Source: an uncultured Muribaculaceae bacterium (GTDB lineage: Bacteria; Bacteroidota; Bacteroidia; Bacteroidales; Muribaculaceae). Taken from it: a stretch of DNA of 12,937 bases. The translations under genes and the position numbers were made by a program. The DNA lies in contig CAJUKF010000060.1 of assembly GCA_910587355.1 (NCBI GenBank), forward strand, positions 1-12,937. Direction: 5' to 3'. Every line of letters begins with the position of its first letter. Position 1 is the first letter of the stretch. The notes under the pieces are model-generated. The model was not told the origin of the DNA. It did not search any database and worked only from the letters and a program-made list of their open reading frames with translations. Shown in pieces: positions 5,131-12,937 of this stretch.

Positions 5131-8100
5131 ATGTTAGTTCATTCTACTAAAAAGCTAATTTTCCTTTTGTTTGCGTGTGCCTCGGGAATGGCACATGCGG
5201 ATGAAGTGTCGGTAGACAATGCCAAGCAACTGGCGGCTGATTTCTTCAGCGCAAGCAGTCTTGACAGACTGGCCTCGGCAGACGCACTCGACCTCGCATA
5301 TACATGCGGTACGGCGTCTCATCCCCTCTACTATGTTTTCAATGCCCATGAGGGTCAGGGTTACATCATCATTTCGGCGGACGACTGCACCACACCGGTG
5401 CTGGGCTATTCCCTCGAGGGGCGTTATGATGCCGGCTCGATGCCTCCGGCCATGAACTGGATGATGCATGGCCTTGAGAGTGAAATCAAAGCGGCTCCGG
5501 GGCTTCAGAATCCCGTTTCAATGACTGAGCGGCGTCGCATGGCACGGCGTGCTGCCCAAAGCAACGAACGCATTCTCCTCGAGACGCCTCAATGGCGGCA
5601 GGAAGCTCCGTTTAACAAACATATTCCCGGAAACGCGCTTACAGGCTGTGTCGGCACCGCAATGGCGATGATTATGAAATATCATGAGTTCCCCGAGCGC
5701 GGTACCGGAAGCTTCAACGCCGTAAACTTTGACGTGGCGTATGACTGGGCCAACATGCGAATGGACAGTTATCGCTCGGGTTACTCCGAAGCCGAAGCCG
5801 AGGCTGTGTCCACACTGATTTATCATGCCGCAGCAAGTATCGGCACACAGTTCGGTTACTCCGGCTCGAGCGCATATGAAGTGAAAGTTCCGGCCGCTCT
5901 CGTCAACTACTTCGGCTATGACCCCGGTGTTTCGTATAAAAAGCGCTCCGAGACACCTACCCAGGCGGAATTCGACCGTCTGGTGGAGAATGAAATCCGT
6001 GCCAGCCGTCCTGTGCTTTATTGCGGCCAGGACGTGACCGCAGGGCACGCTTTCGTAGTGGACGGCTACGACCCTCTGAGCGGCATGATACACGTGAACT
6101 GGGGCTGGGGCGGTGCCGACGGCAACAATAATGGAGGATGGTATGCAAGCACGGCTCTTAATCCCACCGTCAGCCAGTCGCACAGCTTCAACAACCTTAC
6201 CACTATCATATATAACATCAAGCCCGGTGACGGTTCCAATTCGGCCTGGTCTCCGCTCCATATCACAGCCGACGGCCGTCAGCCCGGCATGAGTTCCGAC
6301 CTCGAGGGCGACCTTACAGTCGGTAAGGAATTCACCGTGCGTGTCGGCAATATCAAGAACCTCAGCTATGACAGGTTCTCCGGAAAATTTGCGGTAGCGC
6401 TCTTCGATGCCACGGGTGCCTTCAAGTGTACTTTCAGCAAGATTGACGGTATGACGCTCGACGGTATGGCGCTTTATCCCTTCTCGACCGTGGCCTACAG
6501 CTGCAGTCTTCCTGCCGGAACATCGGTCGACGCCGGTGATGTGATACGTATGGCTACCAGCGCCGACAACGGCCAGACGTGGCTGCCCGTAGCCGGTGAA
6601 CTGGTCACCATAAATGAGATTCCGGCTACGGGAGCAGTGCCGCAGTATTTCACTGTGAGCACGCCCTCCGGTATTTCGGGTGCTGCTTTTACCGGTTCTG
6701 ATAAAGTGATAAAGGGCTGGAACTATACTTTCCGCGTAGTTCCGACAAATCCCGAGACGGATGTAATTACAGTAAAGGGCAACGGCTATCTTCTTACTCC
6801 TGGAGCCAACTATACATATACAATCAACAACGTGCTCGACAACATGGAGATTGCCGTGTACGTGCAGCCCGCTTCCGAGGTGAAAGAGAAGCGTAGCCTC
6901 TGGGTAGGCCAGCCCGGCACGCTGGAGACACTTATCGAGGGTGCTGACGCAGGCACAATCAAAGACCTCACGCTCTTCGGTACGATTGATGCACGCGACT
7001 TCGCTTTCATGAAGAGCAGCATGAAGCTCACGCGTCTCGACCTCTCCGGCGTGAGAATTTCAGCCAACGGAACAAATCAGGCCAACGCTATTCCCCGTGA
7101 GGCATTCCGCAATCTGTGGAGTCTCAAGGAAGTTATACTCCCCTCGAGTGTCAACCGTCTCAATAACGGCTGTTTCCGCTGCTGCGGCATCACAAGTATC
7201 GTTATTCCGGCAGCGGTGAATACATATGAATACAATGTGTTCAACGGTTCGTCGGGTCTCCGCGACATATGGGTGCTCAATCCTACCCCGGCATTCGTGA
7301 ACTGGTGCGTGTTCTACGGTACACCCTCCGACCGCACCGTACATTGTGTCAATATGGGTGCGACGGGTACTTACATGAAGAACCAGTACTGGAACCAGCC
7401 CGATATTGATGCCAACGTGACATTCACATGTCCGGCTCAGGACAATCAGCCTTTCCCCGCAGCCACCGACTGCGCATTCGCAGTGATGGAAGACAAGGAT
7501 GTGAAATTTACATGCGACACCGAACCGGGCCGTTATGCTTCGGGTACCAAAGTGATTTTCAAGGCAGAGCATATCGCCGACGATGACAACCGCATGGATG
7601 TGTATGCCAATTCAACATTGCTCAGACCTGATGCGGAGGGATATTATTCGACAACTGTAACCGCAGGCACCATCATCCACTTTGACCTTGTGGAGCCGAT
7701 GGCAGTCAGTCCTCTTGAATCTCCGTGGGTGCTTACCGATGCCACCGGCAGCGTGGGATTGCTTACCGATGCTGTAAATGTGATGCCCGGTGTGCCTTTT
7801 ACTATTCGTGTGAATGCTTTCGATGCTCCCTCAAAAGCATTCTGGGCTGCTGTGCTTACTACAGCCGACGGCCGTATCAAAGAATTTATATCGGAAATCA
7901 GCAACTGGTCGGCCGAACCCGCCACAGGGCTCAGAATGAATATTACTTGCTGTGTCAAGGAAGCTACCGTCCGTGAGGGCAACCTTATCCGCCTCGTTAC
8001 CTCAATCGACAAGAAGAACTGGAAACTTGTCTGTGGTGCCAACGATAATGTGATTGCAGCCCTCCCTGCTCTGAATAACGCCACTCCTGTCTACAATTTC

Positions 8101-11100
8101 ACTTTCCCCGACGGACTTGACAAGCAGGCAAATCTCTCCGGCATAGTGGCGAGAGCTGTGCGCGGGCGCGACCTTACTTTCAAAATCACTCCCAAGTCGG
8201 CCGGCGATGTACTGACGATGCTTGTCAACGGCATGCCCTATGCCAGGGAGGTGAAGTCAATCAACTATTCGTTCGTCGCCAAAGAAAATCTGGATTTTGA
8301 TGTAAGAGTGATTACTCCCGACCAAATGGAAGCAGTGGTCTTTGACCTTCAGCCGGGCGAACACCTCTGGGACCCCAATAATTCAACCCTGAATAAGGAG
8401 AGACTGAGTGCCCTGCGTCCCAAGGTGATAGTGAAAGGTGATATCGACTATACCGACCTTGCGCTCTTCCGTGACGGTCAGGCCTGGAGCACCGTTCTCT
8501 CACTTGACCTTTCGGGAACCAATATCGTTGCCGACCGCTCAAATCCCGGAGCCTATCCTGCAAACACCTTCCCAGCGAATACTTTCTGTCCAAGCTCGAG
8601 CATCTCTCCCAACATAAAGCTGAAGGAGCTTAAATTCCCGTCGACAGTTACCTCCATCGGCGCCAGCGCTCTGTATAACTGCAGCAAAATCAAAGAACTT
8701 GAGCTTCCGGTGAATCTTGATAATTTTGTCGGAACCGACTGGTGGAACTATGCCGGTGGTCTGAAAAAGGATTGTTTCAGTGGGTGTACATCGCTTACGA
8801 CACTTTATGTTCCCTGTGTGCCCAAATCAGGTAGTATCGTGCATCATATAGATACAAAACATGGAGGCAATCTGTCTCCGGACTGCAATACGCTCGGCCT
8901 GGAGGATTGCAGCAAAGTCACAGTGGTGGTGAACCCTGAATATCTCTCGGCTTACACCACCCGTCATGACGGTGCTGATTCGGATGACTGGCGCAACCTG
9001 TGGGCTTACAACGGCTTCAATATTGTCGGAGAATATCCTGTCTATGGTGTCAACTATCCTGTGGAGCGTTGCTTCGTGGCCGACAAGTCTTTCGACATCA
9101 CTCAGGCAGTCTCTTTCCTGGGCGACAATATTCCTCTCGAGTCTGTTGATTTCTCAGGCAAGATATTTGTGGGAGCAAAAAGTACGGTTACCACCAATCG
9201 TCCTGAAACTGTGGATGCATATGATGCATCCGCTCAGGTGAAGGTATATGATAACGGCAAGCTGCTCGGCGACGACATGATTGCTGCCGACGGTTCGCTC
9301 ACGATTACTTACTACAACCCCAACAAGCATTCTGACAAGAGCGGAAATCATAATATAGAAGTGGTCTACCTCTATGACGTGACTTTCAACTGTGCTGCCG
9401 ATAATCTTAAGATTAAACCTGAAATTCACAATAATGAGTCCCTCGGGGCTGATGCCACAGAGTTTGAGTATCTGAATTATTATAATGCAGCCGCTCCGGT
9501 ACTTGAAAGTGTGAGAGAGGATTCGTCCGTGCGCTTCAAGGTTGAGCTTACGGGTGCCGATGCTTCCCAGGTAAGACCGATGGTGAAAGTGGCTGAGACT
9601 GTGCTGTCGGCTGATGAAGAAGGTTACTATACTGTTGATGTGACAGACAGCAATCTGAGTGTGGGTGTGTTTACGGTTCCTGTCAACGGTGCCACGCTGT
9701 CACCGGCTGAAGTTGCAGCCATTAATCCGGAGGAAGCAGTTGATGTCACAAGCATTGCTCTTTCTGGAGAGATAGCTCCTGCCGATGTCAAGAATCTTAT
9801 CGACAAACTCCCGGCTCTCGAGGAACTTGATTTGTCGGCACTCTCTGAGGCTCTGCCCGAAAGCGCCATGGCAGGCAAGGAAACGCTTGTCACCGTGACA
9901 CTGCCGAGCGCCTCGGCCATCGAAGCCGGTACTTTCGAGGGTTGTATCAACCTGACCAATGTGGTTGTGCCCGAGTGCGTCAATGTCATCGGTGCGAATT
10001 CCTTCAAAGACTGTGCTTCGCTCAGGAATCTTAGTTTCTCCGGTATCACCGGCGTAGGTGCGAATGCTTTCAGCGGCTGCGACCGTCTTACAAGCATTAT
10101 CTTCACCGACGCCCGTCCCGACGCCCAGCCTGCGCTTGTGCGCCGGCGTGCCCGTGCCGCGGAAGAAGGATATGACGCAGACGCCTTCGCCGGCCTCAAT
10201 CCCAACTGCGTAGTTTATCTTGACGAAGGTGTTGCCGTTCCTGCCAATACCGATGTGAATTATGTGCGCGTACGTCAGGATGCTGCATCGGAAACAGGCC
10301 GTGTATATGAGGCTATCGGTAGCATCACAATCAATCCTGACTATGATTTCCAGGCTGTGAACGCATTCAACATCACCGAGGGCAACTCAATTTCGATGGA
10401 CATGCAGCTCAACGGCACCGATAAAGGCTACCGGGGCTGGAAATCTCTTGTGCTTCCTTTCTCGCCTATGAAGGTGACCGACGAAGCAGGAAATGAAATG
10501 AGCCAGTATGTGCGCGACAATGTAAGCAATGAGTACGGCCTCTATATGACTGCCACACCCGACGCAGACGGCACGCTCAAACTCATGAGCGGAATCCGGT
10601 CCAACACTCCTTATCTTGCCGCTCTTTACCAGGACGGCGGAGCTGCTTCCGTGCGTTTTGTCGCCGACAATTGCGAAGTGCCTCAGACTCCTGCCGAAAT
10701 CCGTACAGAAGGCGAAGACTATGCGCTTATGGCAACTCTTTCGGGCCGCGACCTCGCGGCAGCCACGACATATGTGCTTCGTGAAGACGGCAGCGCATTC
10801 GAGGTTGTCGGCGCAGCAGCCGAAGCTCTTGCCGAAGGAGATGGCGAAGAGACCGTGAACAACGTGACTGTGAAACCTTTCAGCGTCTATGCTGTTTCTG
10901 ATGCCGGTGTCTCCAGCTTCCCCATTGACGTGAATGTCGCCAAGACAATCTCTACGGGAATCGACACTCCTGATGCCGCACCGGCATTCATGATTTCACG
11001 TGAGAATGGCGTTCTTGTGATTTATTCGGATTGCGACACTGCCATAGACGTGTTCAATGTGGCCGGTCAGCTTGTGAAGACCCTGCAAGTGGTCAAGGGC

Positions 11101-11166
11101 CGCAATGCAGCAGGGACTCTTGTCGCAGGCGTATACATCATCCGCGGCCAGAAAGTGGTTCTGTAA
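5131..11166 (+). CDS. Giant secreted C10-family cysteine protease with BspA-like LRR blocks
   Basis: This 2011-residue protein is related in its N-terminal third to streptopain (SpeB), interpain A and PrtT. Residues 1-23 form a signal peptide. Residues 25-130 resemble the inhibitory Spi/propeptide. The C10 catalytic domain covers about 145-365: oxyanion glutamine Q157 (QWRQEAPFN), nucleophile C173 (TGCVGTAMAMIMKYH), H306 (GHAFVVDGYD) and the HVNWGWGG strand (321-328). A beta-rich region (375-585) and LRR_5/BspA-like block (about 610-755) follow. The same order recurs at about 880-1065 and 1098-1235, and a third LRR block lies at 1543-1663. A beta-rich region precedes a Por-secretion-like tail (about 1941-2011, IDVFNVAGQLVKTL...GVYIIRG). 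It is probably exported by type IX secretion and anchored or released at the surface, cleaving host, dietary or competitor proteins. It is monocistronic between its own promoter and terminator. Confidence 0.92.
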   Translation: MLVHSTKKLIFLLFACASGMAHADEVSVDNAKQLAADFFSASSLDRLASADALDLAYTCGTASHPLYYVFNAHEGQGYIIISADDCTTPVLGYSLEGRYDAGSMPPAMNWMMHGLESEIKAAPGLQNPVSMTERRRMARRAAQSNERILLETPQWRQEAPFNKHIPGNALTGCVGTAMAMIMKYHEFPERGTGSFNAVNFDVAYDWANMRMDSYRSGYSEAEAEAVSTLIYHAAASIGTQFGYSGSSAYEVKVPAALVNYFGYDPGVSYKKRSETPTQAEFDRLVENEIRASRPVLYCGQDVTAGHAFVVDGYDPLSGMIHVNWGWGGADGNNNGGWYASTALNPTVSQSHSFNNLTTIIYNIKPGDGSNSAWSPLHITADGRQPGMSSDLEGDLTVGKEFTVRVGNIKNLSYDRFSGKFAVALFDATGAFKCTFSKIDGMTLDGMALYPFSTVAYSCSLPAGTSVDAGDVIRMATSADNGQTWLPVAGELVTINEIPATGAVPQYFTVSTPSGISGAAFTGSDKVIKGWNYTFRVVPTNPETDVITVKGNGYLLTPGANYTYTINNVLDNMEIAVYVQPASEVKEKRSLWVGQPGTLETLIEGADAGTIKDLTLFGTIDARDFAFMKSSMKLTRLDLSGVRISANGTNQANAIPREAFRNLWSLKEVILPSSVNRLNNGCFRCCGITSIVIPAAVNTYEYNVFNGSSGLRDIWVLNPTPAFVNWCVFYGTPSDRTVHCVNMGATGTYMKNQYWNQPDIDANVTFTCPAQDNQPFPAATDCAFAVMEDKDVKFTCDTEPGRYASGTKVIFKAEHIADDDNRMDVYANSTLLRPDAEGYYSTTVTAGTIIHFDLVEPMAVSPLESPWVLTDATGSVGLLTDAVNVMPGVPFTIRVNAFDAPSKAFWAAVLTTADGRIKEFISEISNWSAEPATGLRMNITCCVKEATVREGNLIRLVTSIDKKNWKLVCGANDNVIAALPALNNATPVYNFTFPDGLDKQANLSGIVARAVRGRDLTFKITPKSAGDVLTMLVNGMPYAREVKSINYSFVAKENLDFDVRVITPDQMEAVVFDLQPGEHLWDPNNSTLNKERLSALRPKVIVKGDIDYTDLALFRDGQAWSTVLSLDLSGTNIVADRSNPGAYPANTFPANTFCPSSSISPNIKLKELKFPSTVTSIGASALYNCSKIKELELPVNLDNFVGTDWWNYAGGLKKDCFSGCTSLTTLYVPCVPKSGSIVHHIDTKHGGNLSPDCNTLGLEDCSKVTVVVNPEYLSAYTTRHDGADSDDWRNLWAYNGFNIVGEYPVYGVNYPVERCFVADKSFDITQAVSFLGDNIPLESVDFSGKIFVGAKSTVTTNRPETVDAYDASAQVKVYDNGKLLGDDMIAADGSLTITYYNPNKHSDKSGNHNIEVVYLYDVTFNCAADNLKIKPEIHNNESLGADATEFEYLNYYNAAAPVLESVREDSSVRFKVELTGADASQVRPMVKVAETVLSADEEGYYTVDVTDSNLSVGVFTVPVNGATLSPAEVAAINPEEAVDVTSIALSGEIAPADVKNLIDKLPALEELDLSALSEALPESAMAGKETLVTVTLPSASAIEAGTFEGCINLTNVVVPECVNVIGANSFKDCASLRNLSFSGITGVGANAFSGCDRLTSIIFTDARPDAQPALVRRRARAAEEGYDADAFAGLNPNCVVYLDEGVAVPANTDVNYVRVRQDAASETGRVYEAIGSITINPDYDFQAVNAFNITEGNSISMDMQLNGTDKGYRGWKSLVLPFSPMKVTDEAGNEMSQYVRDNVSNEYGLYMTATPDADGTLKLMSGIRSNTPYLAALYQDGGAASVRFVADNCEVPQTPAEIRTEGEDYALMATLSGRDLAAATTYVLREDGSAFEVVGAAAEALAEGDGEETVNNVTVKPFSVYAVSDAGVSSFPIDVNVAKTISTGIDTPDAAPAFMISRENGVLVIYSDCDTAIDVFNVAGQLVKTLQVVKGRNAAGTLVAGVYIIRGQKVVL

Positions 11167-11207
11167 TTTTTCCGGGACGGCCCGACAGCCCTTCCGTAAT
11201 ATTTCTG

Positions 11208-11241
11208 ACGGTATGCCAAAGCATAGAATTTGGCATACCGT
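11208..11241 (+). terminator. Intrinsic terminator of the protease gene
   Basis: A 13-bp perfect stem (11208-11220 with 11229-11241) and an 8-nt loop are followed by a T-run to 11246, 41 bp after the protease stop codon. This separates the protease transcript from the efflux operon downstream. Confidence 0.88.
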
Positions 11242-11327
11242 TTTTTGTTGCCTAAAGAAGATATTTGTGGTCTGTGTACGGAAATGGACAGGGCTTGAGA
11301 CTGTAATATGTTGATTTACAGCATGTG

Positions 11328-11358
11328 TTGACTAAGGGTGTTTTTTATTGTAGTTTTG
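11328..11358 (+). promoter_or_regulatory. Promoter of the adaptor-ABC efflux operon
   Basis: TTG (11328-11330, preceded by G), a 20-bp spacer and TAGTTTTG (11351-11358) fit the Bacteroidota -33/-7 pattern. The start codon at 11396 lies 37 bp beyond the -7 box. A GGAAGGAA at about 11362-11369 can pair with TTTCCTT further down the leader, a weak hairpin that may or may not matter. Confidence 0.6.
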
Positions 11359-11395
11359 CATCGGAAGGAACATAAAAATCTTTCCTTGTGAAAAA

Positions 11396-12643
11396 ATGGA
11401 CAAAGCAATTGATAAACGGATAATCAGAAAAGAGCGGCGGCGCAAAGTGCTGCTCTGGTGCGCCGGCGGCGCAGTAGCCGTGGCCGCCGTATGCTGGCTT
11501 GTGGCAGATGTCATTCCTTCGGTCAACAGCCGCGACATAACCCTTGCCGAAGTCGACCGCGGGCCGCTCGACGTGGCTGTGGCCGCCACGGGTCAGATTG
11601 TGCCTGCGTATGAAGAAATCATCACTTCGCCGGTGAGCACCCGGGTGCTTAAGGCATTCGCTCAGCCCGGTGATACTGTCACGGCAGGTACGCCGCTTCT
11701 CCAGCTTGATTTGGAGCAGGAGCAGATTGAACTGGAGAAACGGCACGAAGCCCTTATCAGGGAAGAGCACTCGCTGCGCCAGATGCAGCTCTCGAATCAC
11801 ACCGAGCTGAGCGACCTCGAGATGCGAATCAAGGTGAGCGAGATGAATCTCAACCGCCTGAAGATTGATGTTGTCAATGAGCGGCGCCTCGACAGCATAG
11901 GCAGCGGCACCGGCGAACGTGTGCGTCAGGCCGAGACAGCCCTGTCGTCGGGCATCCTCGAGCTTCAGCAACTGCGCACACGGCTTCAGAACGAGCGCGA
12001 ACGCCTTGCTGCCGCAGAGCAGACCCAGCGGCTCAATGTAAGTTCGGCACAGCGCGAAATAGCCCTTGCCAATAAGACGATTCATCAGGGAAGCATACCG
12101 GCTCCGCTCGACGGCGTGCTCACATTCGTAGTTTCCGAGCCGGGCGCGCGCATCAGTTCCGGCGAGAAGGTTGCGGTAGTGTCCGACCTTACGCGCTTCA
12201 AAATCAATGGCGACGTGGCCGAGGGCTTAAGCGAGAAAGTGCAGGTGGGCTCACGCGTGAATGTGCGCGTCAACGGCGCACAGCTCACGGGCACAGTCTC
12301 CAACATCACGCCGCAGGCCAACCAGGGAGCAGTGTCGTTCGTGGTCAGCCTCGATAATCCAAGCGAAAGTCATCTCCGCTCGGGCGGACGTGCCGAGCTT
12401 TATGTGCTCTATGCCTATAAGGACGATGTGCTGCGCCTGCGCAACGGTTCGTATTACTCCGGTGCCGGCGAATACAACCTCTTTGTGCTCGACGGCAGCA
12501 ACCGTCTTGTGAGACGCAAAATCCAGGCCGGAGGCTCGAACCGCGAATACGTCGAAATCACAGGCGGCCTGCGCGAAGGCGACCGTGTTGTCGTCAGCGA
12601 TATGGAACGCTATAAAAACAAAGGAAAATTAAAAATAAAATAA
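11396..12643 (+). CDS. Membrane fusion (periplasmic adaptor) protein, MacA/HlyD type
   Basis: This 415-residue adaptor is anchored by one N-terminal transmembrane helix (about 18-40) after a strongly basic cytoplasmic tail. The two halves of a lipoyl/barrel-sandwich domain are at about 76-105 (TSPVSTRVLKAFAQPGDTV) and 233-262 (SIPAPLDGVLTFVVSEPGA), separated by a long alpha-helical coiled-coil hairpin (about 105-228) that should reach an outer-membrane channel. A beta-barrel domain (about 265-340) and membrane-proximal domain (about 345-410, ending GLREGDRVVVS) complete the family layout. The ABC ATPase begins five bases after the stop, so the two are translationally close and should form a MacAB-TolC-like tripartite pump. 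The substrate (macrolide, peptide, lipoprotein or virulence factor) cannot be told. The TolC partner and permease are not within the window. Confidence 0.9.
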   Translation: MDKAIDKRIIRKERRRKVLLWCAGGAVAVAAVCWLVADVIPSVNSRDITLAEVDRGPLDVAVAATGQIVPAYEEIITSPVSTRVLKAFAQPGDTVTAGTPLLQLDLEQEQIELEKRHEALIREEHSLRQMQLSNHTELSDLEMRIKVSEMNLNRLKIDVVNERRLDSIGSGTGERVRQAETALSSGILELQQLRTRLQNERERLAAAEQTQRLNVSSAQREIALANKTIHQGSIPAPLDGVLTFVVSEPGARISSGEKVAVVSDLTRFKINGDVAEGLSEKVQVGSRVNVRVNGAQLTGTVSNITPQANQGAVSFVVSLDNPSESHLRSGGRAELYVLYAYKDDVLRLRNGSYYSGAGEYNLFVLDGSNRLVRRKIQAGGSNREYVEITGGLREGDRVVVSDMERYKNKGKLKIK

Positions 12644-12648
12644 CGCAT

Positions 12649-12937
12649 ATGTCAGTCATCACATTAAGCGGAATAGAAAAAGTTTACCGCACCAAAGAAA
12701 TAGAGACCACAGCACTGGAGAATATCAATCTTCAGGTGAATGCCGGTGAGTTTCTGAGCGTAATGGGCCCCAGCGGCTGCGGAAAATCGACGCTCCTCAA
12801 TATCATCGGCCTGCTCGACAAGCCCACAAAAGGCAGCGTGACGATACTCGGCAACGAGTGCAACGGTCTGAGCGACGGCGAACTGTCGCATTTCCGCAAC
12901 GCCAACCTCGGCTTCGTGTTCCAGAGCTTCCACCTCA
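12649..12937 (+). CDS. ABC transporter ATP-binding protein, MacB/LolD-like (partial, 3' end outside window)
   Basis: The frame opens at ATG 12649 and runs without a stop to the window edge, about 96 codons. It has a strand-turn N-terminus (SVITLSGIEKVYRT), the Walker A motif GPSGCGKST (residues 40-48), the spacing typical of the LolD/MacB group (LLNIIGLLDKPTKGSVTILG) and the Q-loop (FVFQSFHL) at the edge. The signature motif, Walker B and any fused permease lie beyond the window, so whether it is a stand-alone ATPase or a MacB-type fusion is unknown. It directly follows the adaptor gene (5-bp gap), which supports a shared efflux role powered by ATP in the cytoplasm. Confidence 0.9.
   Translation, partial: MSVITLSGIEKVYRTKEIETTALENINLQVNAGEFLSVMGPSGCGKSTLLNIIGLLDKPTKGSVTILGNECNGLSDGELSHFRNANLGFVFQSFHL

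Noticed and set aside
5518..6261. Minus-strand open frame of 247 codons within the protease
   Set aside because: It is antisense to the C10 catalytic region, whose motifs are unmistakable; a long shadow frame is expected in GC-richer coding DNA.
5131..11166. CRISPR-like or simple DNA tandem repeats inside the protease gene
   Set aside because: The repetition is at the protein level between diverged domains; the DNA copies are not close repeats and there is no regular spacer structure.
11345..12085. Minus-strand open frame of 246 codons over the adaptor gene
   Set aside because: It overlaps the adaptor's lipoyl and coiled-coil segments on the opposite strand and shows no family features.

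Overview
The window looks like a chromosomal segment from a Bacteroidales gut commensal, plausibly Muribaculaceae or a relative. This rests on sequence features. Every main transcription unit has a TAnnTTTG-type -7 element, the Bacteroidota promoter form. There is a very large secreted C10-family cysteine protease with BspA-like LRR blocks and a type IX-style C-terminal tail. The tyrosine recombinase is of the Bacteroidetes kind, and ribosome-binding sites are weak and A-rich. The genus is inference.

Layout. 1-100: an open minus-strand frame running off the left edge, not identified. 194-2926: a visibly AT-rich block with a Crp/Fnr-family regulator (minus strand) divergent from a three-gene plus-strand run: an SMR exporter of the Gdx/SugE type, an MFS transporter and a low-molecular-weight phosphatase. 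The gap between the divergent genes holds two tandem copies of an 18-bp palindrome (TTTTnnCATATGnnAAAA) two helical turns apart, flanked on each side by an identical -7 box (TAATTTTG). This is a self-contained regulated export cassette. 3053-4594: a full-length tyrosine recombinase, convergent with the cassette, with all six catalytic residues and a long C-terminal extension. Its upstream DNA (4603-4733) carries repeated CATACAAAA boxes and a core-like inverted repeat, so an end of an integrated element may lie here. A 17-bp perfect hairpin at 4804-4841 follows.

4842-4956 shows nothing I can name. 4957-4987 is a textbook promoter with a leader of about 137 nt before the 2011-residue protease at 5131-11166. 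That protein reads as signal peptide, inhibitory propeptide, C10 catalytic domain, two copies of a large beta-rich plus LRR unit, a third LRR block, a beta-rich region and a sorting tail. A strong intrinsic terminator at 11208-11241 closes it. A new promoter then drives a MacA/HlyD-type membrane adaptor (11396-12643) and a MacB/LolD-type ABC ATPase (from 12649, cut by the right edge), an apparent tripartite efflux operon.

Base composition and codon use change between the AT-rich export cassette and the GC-richer protease/efflux region. With the recombinase at the junction, this suggests that the cassette arrived by horizontal transfer. The other attachment site is not identified in this window.
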